From Chara braunii (lineage: Eukaryota; Streptophyta; Charophyceae; Charales; Characeae): a DNA stretch of 30,802 nt. The first letter of the stretch is position 1, and each line of letters begins with the position of its first letter. A program made the translations under genes and the position numbers. The stretch spans positions 4,084,867 to 4,115,668 of the forward strand of contig BFEA01000005.1 in the NCBI GenBank assembly GCA_003427395.1, written 5' to 3'. Shown piece by piece: positions 1 to 7,990 of the stretch. Below the pieces are notes generated by a model. It searched no databases and had not been told where the DNA came from. It was given only the letters and a program-made list of their open reading frames with translations.

Positions 1-116
1 AAAAAAAAAGGCCGCCTTCAAACCCCGCGCAAGTAAGAGTCTGTGTGTGTGTGTGTGTGTGTGTGTGTCTGTGTGCGTGTGTGTGATTCGGTGGGGGTGG
101 GAGGGGCAACCCATCC
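1..116. repeat. (TG)n microsatellite and G-rich junction
   Basis: The window opens with an A9 run, then a TG dinucleotide tract at about 42-85 with two interruptions, then a G-rich stretch (about 91-106). The recognisable pol homology of element 1 ends at about 117. The pol reading frame simply runs on through the TG tract (read as alternating Thr-His on the minus strand) to a stop at 18-20. The element is therefore either broken here or interrupted by microsatellite growth. The missing integrase would lie at lower coordinates. Confidence 0.85.
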
Positions 117-1241
117 CTGGTCGATGAAGTACATCCATCGTCCGATCGTGCTGCTCACCGTGTTCTGCGTCTTGTAGTAGGTCAATGGATTGTTGTCTGT
201 GACCCATGTGAACCTACGACGCCCAAGGAGCAAGTGCCGCCAGCGCTTGAGAGCCATCACGGATGCGAGCAGCTCCGTTTTCCTTGCATCATCAAGCGAG
301 TTGATGGGAGGCACTTTGTGGCTGAAATACTCCACAGGGTGCCAGTCGTCGTTGTCGTGCTGTTCCAAGACTGCCCTAATGCCACAGCCGGAAGCGTCGG
401 TAGTCACTCGCGTCAACAGGGTGGGGTCATAGATACTTAGGACGGGTGCCATGAGCATAGCCGTCTTAAGTCCTTGGAATGACCGGCGTGCGTTGTCATT
501 GAATACGAATGGCACCTTTGGCGACTGTAACCTCGTCATAGGTGCAGCAATCCTGGAGTATCCGGTGATGAATCGCTGATAGTAGCCCGCCAACCCCATG
601 AATGAACGAACGTCCGTGGTGTTGGTGGGCTCGAGCCATACTCGTAGGGCCTCGATCTTGTCCGCAAGCGGACAGATGCCTTGCGGCGTCACATAGTGTC
701 CCAAGTACTCCAGCTCCTGCTGTGCGAACTCGCACTTGTCGCGGCTTGCTTTGTACTTGGCCTGTCGTAGCCGCTCCGAAACGGTGCGCAGGTGTTCCAC
801 ATGCTCGTCCAGACTCCGGCTGTAAACCAGAATGTCGTCGAGGTAGATAAGTACGAAACGATCCAGCATGTGTCGAAACTCCGTCGTCATAGCCGCTTGG
901 AAAGTGGTTGGGGCATTCGTAAGGCCAAATGGCATGACCAGCCATTCGAAATGCCCATACCGTGTCTTGAACGCGGTCTTGTAGCGATCCTCCTTGCGAA
1001 TCTGGAGTTGGTGGTACCCTGACTTGAGATCCAGCTTAGAGAAGAACTGGGCGTCGCCCAATCGCTCGAGAAGGTTGTCGATGCGTGGGAGAGGGCCGGC
1101 GTTCCTGATCGTCTGCGCGTTGAGCTTGCGATCATCGATGCACAACCGCAGGTCCTTGTACTTCTTCCGGACGAAGAGAACAGGAGCTCCGTATGGCGAT
1201 GAGCTAGGCCGAATCCAGCCTTTCTCCAAAAGGTCGTCGAG
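18..1241 (-). pseudogene. pol: Element 1 pol, reverse transcriptase and RNase H part
   Basis: This is the polymerase half of Pol, which copies retroelement RNA into DNA in cytoplasmic virus-like particles. RT landmarks are present in order: the fingers motif [16 protein letters not shown] near the start, LDLKSGYHQ with the first catalytic Asp, MPFGLTNAP, and the active-site box YLDDIL near 833-850. RNase H follows, with its first Asp in TTDASG, the Glu in KTELLA and a later Asp in VTDNNPL. The usual Tyr and Gly after TTDASG are Cys and Arg, so RNase H is probably impaired. The frame is the same as the protease part upstream and is separated from it by one TAA at 1242-1244, most simply a CAA to TAA change. 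Homology stops just after RWMYFIDQ (about 117). The last ~30 codons to 18 are microsatellite translation. Confidence 0.92.
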
Positions 1242-2447
1242 TTATGCCCGAAGCACACTTAACTCTTCCTTGCTAATTCGGTAGATGCAACCACGCGGAG
1301 GTACGGCCCCGTCCTCGAGGATGATCTCGTGGCGGATGGGTCGATCCGGTACTACTCCGTGCGGGCCTTCAAACACGTCGCTGTAGGCGTCGAGAAGTTC
1401 GGTGATGCGTGGATCCGAAGGTGAGTCCGTCGATGAAGCGTCATGGGGCGGGAGGGTGTGGGGAAAACACACACCCATCTCCTCGATGTCATCTCTGATG
1501 ATGGAAGCTCGCATGCTTGCGGCGGATACCACGTGGCAGCTGATCGAAGGATGAGGAAGAGGCACCGTGCATGGAACTAGTAATCCGTTCCGGTCACGAA
1601 CTTGAACGGTGCGGTTGAAGAAGTTCACCGGGTGATCCTTGCTTCGCAGCCATGACATGCCCAAGATCATGTCGAATTTGATGTTCAGAATGTCAAAGGA
1701 CACCGTCTCACTTGCGTGAGGGGCAAAGTACACTGGGACGGCGTCAATGCACCGGTCGATGGACTTGTGCGTATGACCGTCTGCCAGAGTGACTTGCGTA
1801 GGCTGGGACTTCCTCCGGACACGTGGGCCAAAGCCGGCGCGTAGCATGAAGTCCTGGCTGATGTAATTGCGAGATGCTCCGCAATCGATCAAGGCACTGC
1901 AGGTTGCCTCTCCAATCTGAATGCGTACGTATAGCAATGGTACGTCGATGTCGTCGTACCGTTGCGTCTTGAACTCGCGGTCGATCTTCGCGATGTAAAC
2001 GTGAAGGTCGACAACCTCTACTCCCGCGTCCATCAACGGAGCTGGTACTGCAGTGTGCAAGTAGTCCCGCAATTGTGTCATAAGCACGTTGCAATGCGGT
2101 TTCGGCAATCGTCCGGTCGAGGGAACGGGCATCCACTGGAAGTCTGTGAACGTCAATGGGTCGAGCTCTTCAAGTCTTGACCATGACGTCGAATCCCCGG
2201 CGATAGATTGCGGCGAAGCTGCCGAATCGGTTGTCGATGGTGATGAAACCGTGCATGCGGTGGACTGTTGCACGTGGAGCGATTGGTCCAGCGGTGGAAC
2301 CAAGTGGACAGCATAAGCCTCGTAAGTATACCGAGGACTTGCGACATTCGCATCCTCCCCAGATGTGCAGGAGGCCGCTAGCAAGGCGGTCGAATCTGGC
2401 GGAGTAGAAGGTGGAGTCGCCTCACCTTCCGCGAAGCTCAGTTTCCC
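1242..2447 (-). pseudogene. pol: Element 1 pol, N-terminal part with aspartic protease
   Basis: This is the start of Pol, from the frameshift heptamer to the in-frame TAA at 1242-1244. A retropepsin-type protease is visible: active-site region ALIDCGASRNYIS near 1880 and the ILGMSWL motif further on. It would cut the Gag-Pol polyprotein. The central residue of the active triad is Cys (D-C-G) rather than the usual Ser or Thr. The catalytic Asp is intact. After the protease comes the linker ending YRISKEELSVLRA that normally leads into RT. The frame has no Met for about its first 83 codons and is open upstream only to a TAA at 2481-2483. Entry by -1 frameshifting from gag is therefore more likely than independent initiation. 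Apart from the terminal TAA it is open throughout. Confidence 0.88.
2399..2447 (-). promoter_or_regulatory. Candidate -1 ribosomal frameshift signal, gag to pol
   Basis: On the minus strand the heptamer GGGAAAC lies at 2447-2441, phased in the gag frame as G GGA AAC and immediately followed by the gag stop TGA (2440-2438). Slipping back one base gives GGG AAA and enters the pol frame exactly. Downstream, GAAGGTG (2429-2423) pairs with CACCTTC (2413-2407) across a 9-nt loop. An outer GCG/CGC pair (2432-2430 with 2401-2399) puts the stem 8 nt after the heptamer. The gag and pol frames overlap by only 43 nt (2480-2438), and the heptamer sits at its end. X XXY YYZ plus a structure 5-9 nt downstream is the established -1 signal layout. 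Activity is inferred. Confidence 0.75.
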
Positions 2448-4024
2448 GAGCTGAGGCGGGGTCGCATATCCTCCTTGCCTTTATCTTGGCACAGGGAGGT
2501 CTTGTGCTTGGTGTTGTTGCACCAATAGCAGCTGCCGTAGCGGTCGCGGACCTTGTACTCCGCCTCGATCAAGCGAAACTTGACCCATGGAAATTGTCCT
2601 GGCTGTCCATTTCCGACCTGCGATGCGGATTTCGCCTTCCCATTGTTACGGGACTTGTTGTTGCTTTGCGGCTGGACAGCAGCCACCTGATCTTCGTCAC
2701 TTGATGCTGGAGTGGGTGCTGGGTTATCTCCACTGTCCTACTGGACTGCAGCGAAGTGCTGCTGTCGCAGACCAGTTCATACCTTCTCCACATAGGTCGG
2801 CTGCCATGGTGACTTATCGTATGCAGCTGACCTGTTGGTCTTGATGATCTCTCTCGCCTTGTCGATAATCTCGGCGAAAGTGGAGTACTGCTCGCAATCA
2901 CCAAGAGTCTGGCTCAATGCAGCGCAGGATCTGTTGTAGAACTCACGTCTGAGATGAGTGAAAGGCAGCTCCAGATTGGGCACTGCCGCAATCTTCTGCC
3001 ACTCTGTGAGCCAATCCCGTGTTGCAGTGTTCCAGTGTTGCCCTGTGACATGGTGAACAAGCGGTTGATGGCGAGTGCCGGCGCGTCGTCGACGATGAAC
3101 CGCTTCTTCCACAGCCGTGTCAGTTCCTCCCATGTGATTTGGTCCTTCGAGTCTGGTACGTCGACGCCGTTGGGAGGTTGCCAGGTGGCTCAACCAGGTT
3201 TGGCATCCGCCCTTTGAGTTCAGGAACAGGGCGCCGATGTACGCATACTTGGCTACGGGCAGAATCCTGAGTTGCGTTGTGAATGCTTCCCACCAGAGGA
3301 CCAGATCCTGCTGCGTGTAGTCGTCGAACCTCTCCAGATTGAAGATTGGCATCTTATACATCTTAGGGTTGCCATCCGCGTTGGTCGTCTGCAGCTGCTG
3401 GACCTCGGTCTTCAATGTATGCAGCTGACTGCTGATGGTGGTGGTCGGCGCAGCGAAAGTGCTGATGTCGCCGAGCATTGCCACTGCGTGGTCAACGCGG
3501 TCCTCCAGTTGGCGGCTAGAGGGTGCACTGCTGGAAGCCCGAGCAGCTGGTCCTGGTACAGCCTGTTCCAGGTCCAGCAATCGAGCATTGAGTGCCCGAG
3601 TTGCATCCTCGTGGCTCTGCACCATGCGGCGGAGTTGTGCCAACTCCTGATGCTGTTGCGTCAGGTCCTGGTACTGTCTCTCCAACTCTGACCGTTGGTA
3701 GTTGCAAGCATACAACAACCGCGTCACGAGTTTGGAGAGGAACTCCTTGTGCTTCTCTTCCGGTGTTGCCTCGTCGCCGTTCGGTTCGAAATGCCAGAAC
3801 TTGAGTCTGTCGATGCTGTTGGCTTCATGCCGCTGCAGCAGATCCTGGGCTTCCTTGCGGCGAGCCTGGGCATCTGCGTCTGCATCGGCCTGTAGCTGCA
3901 GTTGCTCTGCTGCTGCTGCCTCGAGTGCTAGCTGGCGTTGTTCCTCAGCCTCTATCTGAGCCTGGAACCGCTGCTTGTAGGCTGCAAGGGACTCGTTGGG
4001 CAGTTGGCCTGGCAGGCCCGTCAT
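2438..4024 (-). pseudogene. gag: Element 1 gag
   Basis: Gag forms the particle that packages element RNA. I take the start as ATG at 4024, because upstream residues in the open frame are translations of a short tandem repeat. The N-terminal third is Gln/Glu/Ala-rich and predicted coiled coil. The retrotransposon-gag core follows. The C-terminus carries a zinc knuckle C-x2-C-x4-H-x4-C (CYWCNNTKHKTSLC, about 2495-2540). Lesions: in-frame TGA at 2777-2779, TAG at 2738-2740, and a compensated frameshift. One extra base near 3169-3177 shifts the frame, and an 8-bp tandem duplication at 3026-3039 restores it (1+8=9), so about 50 residues between are read out of frame. Gag-like residues (including TWEEL) appear in the other frame there. 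The gene ends with TGA at 2438-2440, used as the frameshift site. Confidence 0.88.
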
Positions 4025-4026
4025 GT

Positions 4027-4235
4027 TGCTGACATGGCACTGCTGACGTGGCACTTTGTCTGACGTGGCACTGTCTGATGTGGCACTGCTTATGTGGCAC
4101 TGTGTCTGACGTGACACTGTGACCTGGCACTGCTGACGTGGCATTGCTGATCTGGCACTGTGACGTGGCACTGTGACCTGGCACTGCTGATCTGGCACTG
4201 TGACGTGGCGCTGCTGACGTGGCACTATACCGAAC
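4027..4235. repeat. Short tandem array with repeated TGACGTGGC core, gag leader
   Basis: About 200 bp of degenerate 13-17 bp units of the form CTGACGTGGCACTG lie directly upstream of the gag start of element 1. TGACGTGGC occurs exactly six times, with variants such as TGACATGGC, TGATGTGGC and TGACCTGGC between them. The ACGT core with these flanks is the kind of sequence plant bZIP factors bind, read GCCACGTCA on the element's own strand. The array keeps the gag frame open upstream of the ATG without looking like protein. A regulatory role is inference only. Confidence 0.85.
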
Positions 4236-5025
4236 CGGGATGCATGCAAGGGGTGGGTGGGAGGGAAAACGTAGGTAGGTAACCACCCCAACAATACTTT
4301 CCTCCGGCCCTAATCAACAGATAAAATAAAAAAAATAAAAAATTAAAGAGGACTACTTCCTTTTTTTTTTTTTTGTATATATCTGTCGATCTATGATGAG
4401 TAGGATATGTCTGAAGAGTATTATGAACGAGATCTAGGCTAGGTTCCGCAAAGTTTCGGCTTTTACAAACTGCGATCTTGAAAAAAAAAATTTGCGAAAT
4501 GGAGTAAAGATGCGATTTTCAGAAAAGAACGAAATCCAGTTTCTGAGAATATAGCAACGTCCGAATATGCCTAACGCAATATTGGTAGGTTTCGCAAGAT
4601 TCGTTTCCAAAAAAAATTTTGCGAGATAGAATGGAAATGCGATTTTCAGAAAAGAATAATTTCAGTTTCCGAGAATATGACCACTTCTATTGTTATCCCA
4701 ATATGCCTAGAGAACGAAAATACTAACTTCAGAAATTTCAGCTATGTATGCGAAATATCAGAGAAACGAAATGCTACTATCGGGAATTTTCAGACAAAAC
4801 GAAATGCGATTTATCAGAAATTTTCAGATATTTGTTACGTAAAAACGAACTACTAATATCAGAAATTTTCAGATAGAACGAAAATGCGAACATCAGAAAT
4901 TTCAGATAGTTGTTGCGAGAAAAAAAAAAATTCAGAGATTTGACTAAGTCCTATTTGCGTTACTGAGTGATCAATAGATCGCAAGCTGGCTACTTGATTG
5001 AGCAGGTCCTCTGAATGAGAGGTCC
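4236..5025 (-). other. Element 1 untranslated leader, AT-rich internal repeats
   Basis: Between the tandem array and the primer site there is no credible reading frame. Two diverged direct repeats of about 130 bp are visible at 4438-4574 and 4584-4711. Both run from GGTT[C/T]CGCAA, through a poly-A stretch, TGCGATTTTCAGAAAAGAA and GAGAATAT, to AATATGCCTA. From 4712 to 4925 the motif ATCAGAAATTTTCAGATA recurs several times at 40-70 bp spacing, interspersed with ACGAAATGCGA. A T15 run with short AT-rich sequence lies around 4320-4380. Function unknown. Confidence 0.7.
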
Positions 5026-5037
5026 GCTCCGATACCA
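5026..5037 (-). other. Primer binding site of element 1 (initiator Met tRNA type)
   Basis: The minus strand reads TGGTATCGGAGC, one base different from TGGTATCAGAGC, the complement of the 3' end of plant initiator tRNA-Met used by many plant Ty3/gypsy elements. It starts 3 bases after the presumed LTR end (TGTTGCATAC on the plus strand at 5041). This position sets the LTR boundary. Confidence 0.75.
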
Positions 5038-5040
5038 AAC

Positions 5041-6103
5041 TGTTGCATACTGTAACGTGCAGACCAGAACAAGAACCGACCTTTCAATACAAAGTACAAG
5101 ATAACACAGCGGAAGACTTAGGTACCAGTGATCCGAACAATCAATGTTGTAATGCAGCCCTGAACATACATCATCATCATCATTACATGGTGTGAATGGG
5201 TCTGGCGCTTCACACAGGAAGACAGCGCCAGCCCATACCATACACAGACTTGACATTTGGGATTCAGACATTTCGACGAGGGACTATTTGGGCCTGTGCC
5301 GAAGACTTGGTGTTGACGACATTCCCATCTTCCCCCTCCTCTTCGTCTATCCCCTTCCTCTTCGTCTGTGTATGGTATGGGCTGGCGCTGTCTTCCTGTG
5401 TGAAGCGCCAGACCCATTCACACCATGTAACGATGATGATGATGTATGTTCAGGGCTGCATTACAACATTGATTGTTCGGATCACTGGTATCTAAGTCTT
5501 CCGCTGTGTTATCTTGTACTTTGTATTGAAAGGTCGGTTCTTGTTCTGGTCTGCACGTTACAGTATGAAACACAGAGTCAGGCATGGCCGCTTAGTCAGC
5601 AGCGGCATAGCTGCTTTGGGTTGTCCTTTGGACAGGAGTGCAGTGACATAGCTGCTTTGTGTTGTCCTTTGCACAGGGAGGGGCCGAGCCCTCAGTTGCC
5701 CGCCATAGCCTAGGCTTGTGAGAGGTGGAAGAAGGGGGGAAGCCATAGCTATGGTGGACCTGTTGTTGTTGTGTCAGCAGTAAGAGGGAACTTCAATTGA
5801 TTCTGGTTCATCCACTCATTGTTATTATTATTATTGGAAGAAGAATAAGATTGGCGAAGTGAAGGAGGAGGAGGAAGGTGGAGAGAGAAGGGGGATTTGT
5901 CATTGGTCTCGCTGGTGTACATCTTCTTCTTCTTCTTCTTTCTCTCTTCTTTGGTCTCTATCCCTTTGCAAGTGCTTTCATTTCTTTCGCAATTGGGTGG
6001 CATTGTCTTTCATTGTGAATTTGCACTTTGGGAATGACCAGGATCGTAACACTTTGGCTTTTTCTGTGTTGAGCTGAATTTTGTGCGGGTTTGGCCCCTC
6101 ACA
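5041..6103 (-). repeat. 5' LTR of element 1 (probable limits)
   Basis: The inner edge is fixed by the primer site: the minus strand ends GTATGCAACA. The outer edge is proposed at 6103, where the minus strand starts TGTGAGGGGCC, giving the canonical TG...CA ends and about 1063 bp. That is close to the ~1.1 kb LTR of element 2. The outer edge is a proposal because the partner LTR is outside the window. Inside are the 5046-5567 palindrome, a 41-bp tandem duplication (about 5604-5685, units starting CATAGCTGCTTTG) and short ATT and CTT runs. No coding capacity; open frames here are readings of the palindrome. Confidence 0.6.
5046..5567. repeat. Near-perfect palindrome, 204-bp arms
   Basis: The left arm 5046-5249 and right arm 5364-5567 are reverse complements over 204 bp, with two mismatches seen by eye: one in the CATCATCATC tract, one in CTTAGGTACC versus CTTAGATACC. 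The 114-bp spacer 5250-5363 is unrelated to the arms but resembles 28030-28200. Both arms contain the short inner repeat GCGCCAG...GCGCCAG. A transcript would fold into a long hairpin. Confidence 0.95.
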
Positions 6104-6192
6104 CTGGGACCTAGAATCCCAAAGCCCCCCAAAAAAGGGTAGAGGGCCTGGGACCTAGAATCCCAAAGTCCCCCCAAAAAAGGGTACAGGGC
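6104..6192. repeat. 44/45-bp tandem duplication beside the LTR
   Basis: Two adjacent units at 6104-6147 and 6148-6192 begin CTGGGACCTAGAATCCCAAAG and end in a C-run, AAAAAAGGG and AGGGC. They differ at a few bases. They abut the proposed outer edge of the element 1 LTR. Confidence 0.9.
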
Positions 6193-7238
6193 CGGTCACA
6201 CAGATTTGCCAAAGTCCTAAATGTATTTACTATTCGTGTGCCCATTTGCCAGCGGCCTGGGAAGCCGTTAGGCAAGGGAATTTGCTGTCACCTCTGGAGG
6301 TGACCTCAAATTCCCTATTTAATTTTTCACATTTTCTTCAAAAATTGGTGAAAATTCACTCACAAAAGTTCTTGCACAATTTGTGGATGGCGCCTTGTGA
6401 CCAGCTCCCATCTGAAAAGATACAGCAGTACGACCCGAACCATGCCCAAAACCTCAAATAGGCCCTTCCCAGATCATATTTTGCGGATTTGGGGTCGCAG
6501 TGTGAGTATGCCCTGAGTTTGGGCTTCTAACCATGGACCTTTTGGATAACAGACTACGCCCCACAGTAGCATTTATGGGACTACCGGATCCTCTATGTTT
6601 GAGTCTTCTTGCCTTGGAACCATAGATCTGAGCGGCATAAGTGAGCTGCACGGCGGGCAAAGATAGATTCCTGAATCTGGTACATTTTTTAGGCTAGCTT
6701 CTCTTTTAGACTTTCTGTTCCTTTGACACTGATAGCGTACGACCAAGACTATAAAACTAATGATTGAAACTAATGATTGCTAAGCGGTAAGGCCTCAAAG
6801 GGCCCGACACTGGTAGACCTTCCGGCATTTCCGGAAATGCTAAGCGGGTTGACAGTGGAGGTGGGATTTGTTGGAACGATGCGCTGTTGACGTAGATGAT
6901 GACCCCGTGGCAGAGGTCGAAACCCGCGTGGGTAGCCACTACCCGCCGGCTTTGCAATCTGTTGTAGTTTTCTGTACTCCAAACATTTGTCATACATACT
7001 CAGTGTGTGTGTACCTGCTCACTACTCGGTGTGAGTGTATCTTGCTCACTGAAGTGATTTTCACGTCGTTTCTACAATCAGTCATCCAGACTGTTTCCAC
7101 CACCACTAAAGCCGCACTGCTCTTTTATGTTTTCTCAAAAGAACAAAAAAAGAGGAAAAACAAAAAAGGAGGCTGAAGAAGGAAAGAAAAGAAAAGAAAA
7201 GGAGGCGGCTGATCCTTTATGTACTGCCATATAGTTAT
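6193..7238. other. Unassigned intergenic sequence with a 40-bp palindrome
   Basis: I see no gene here. The short open frames lack domain features or sensible starts. One structure stands out at 6276-6315: GGGAATTTG and CAAATTCCC enclose GTCACCTC-TG-GAGGTGAC, symmetric apart from CT/CT between the two stems. A 13-bp direct duplication (AAACTAATGATTG) occurs near 6757-6780. The A-rich stretch 7139-7200 is low complexity. Confidence 0.7.
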
Positions 7239-7367
7239 ATATGGGCCTCGTTCCACCACTCACCACATGTGCAAAAGACAAGATATGGCGGTGTATATTC
7301 CCATATTCTAGTGGGAGATCCATGCTCATTTTGCACATTTGGTGAGTAGTGGAGCGAGGCCCCATAT
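7239..7367. mobile_element. Foldback / MITE-like element, 38-bp inverted arms
   Basis: The left arm 7239-7276 and right arm 7329-7367 are inverted copies with three substitutions and one extra G. Each runs from ATATGGG(G)CCTCG to ATGTGCAAAA. The 52-bp spacer has no coding capacity. At under 140 bp with no transposase it is a non-autonomous element or simple foldback. TATA-type flanks would suit a TA target duplication but do not prove one. Its ends resemble those of 9030-9254. Confidence 0.75.
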
Positions 7368-7609
7368 TAAAAGAAATACCTGTACGCACGCAAAGAAAAG
7401 GAGAAGGAACACCAGCATTGGGCCTTACTCAGTTGGGACACCAACCAATGAACAGTTGAAATTTCAACCCAAGCTCGAATCCAAATGCCATCAGATGAAC
7501 AGAATAAACTGACACTAGACGGTCTTAGATGCTTCTCTTTTCTTTTTTTAATTCTTTTCCCTTTGCCTCCCGCTTTTATAGCAGGTTTCTCGTCGAAAAC
7601 CAAAAAGAA

Positions 7610-7707
7610 AAATCCCCCCCTCCCCCTGAACACGTGCGTGAAAGAAAATCCCCCCCCCCTGAACACGTGCGTGAAAGCAAAATCCCCCCCCCTGAACACG
7701 TGCGTGT
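7610..7707. repeat. Minisatellite, three units with GAACACGTGCGTG
   Basis: Three tandem units of about 32-36 bp each consist of AAAATC, a run of 7-10 C, TGAACACGTGCGTG and a short GAAAG-type spacer. Each unit contains the palindrome CACGTG (G-box/E-box core). The C-runs differ in length, as expected for slippage. Reading frames across it on either strand are repetitive and not credible genes. Confidence 0.9.
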
Positions 7708-7805
7708 ACACTAAATTTTCCCACGGTCGTGTTCAGAAGCAAATGTTTGGCCATTGCTTTTCTCCCTTTTCCTTTGAAAAGCAATGCTGAATAATCTCTC
7801 CGTTG

Positions 7806-7818
7806 CTTGATTGATTGA

Positions 7819-7865
<47 letters not shown>

Positions 7866-7990
7866 TGATTTGATTTGATTTGTTCAGGCTCTTCAGAGAT
7901 GACCCCCCCCTCTCTCCCTTCCTCCCCCCCTTGAAGAGAAGAGAGGGGGTCATCGCTGAACAGCCTGAACAATCAATCAATCAATCAATC
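7806..7990. repeat. TGAT tetranucleotide array inside an inverted repeat
   Basis: A TGAT/TTGAT array (about 7806-7880) is followed by TGTTCAGGCTCTTCAGAGATGACC and a C/T-rich stretch. The same sequence then returns inverted: a purine tract, GGTCATCGCTGAACAGCCTGAACA and an ATCA array to 7990. The result is a foldback of about 60-bp imperfect arms with microsatellite ends. No gene. Confidence 0.85.

Larger units (their letters stand above)
117..6103 (-). mobile_element. Ty3/gypsy LTR retrotransposon 1, 5' LTR through RNase H (truncated)
   Basis: Read on the minus strand the order is 5' LTR (about 6103-5041), primer binding site, roughly 1 kb leader, gag with a CCHC zinc knuckle, then pol with protease, reverse transcriptase and RNase H. 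This is the standard Ty3/gypsy (Metaviridae) order as far as it goes. Integrase and 3' LTR are absent because the homology ends near 117 against simple sequence. The element has few lesions for its length: two stops and one compensated frameshift pair in gag, and one stop in pol. That suggests it is younger than the element at 10057-18830. Without the second LTR its age cannot be measured here. Confidence 0.9.

Noticed and set aside
4025-4294. 90 residues upstream of the gag Met in the open frame (repeated HVTVP/ATSD-like text)
   Set aside because: Translation of the TGACGTGGC tandem array. The first credible Met is at 4024.
5192-5713. 173-codon plus-strand frame with an internal repeat of the same peptide seen on the minus strand
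   Set aside because: It is the translation of the two palindrome arms and spacer; the symmetric minus-strand frame is equally open.
7610-7990. Regular repeats that might suggest a CRISPR array
   Set aside because: Eukaryotic context, C-run slippage units and no unique equal-length spacers. These are minisatellite and microsatellite repeats.
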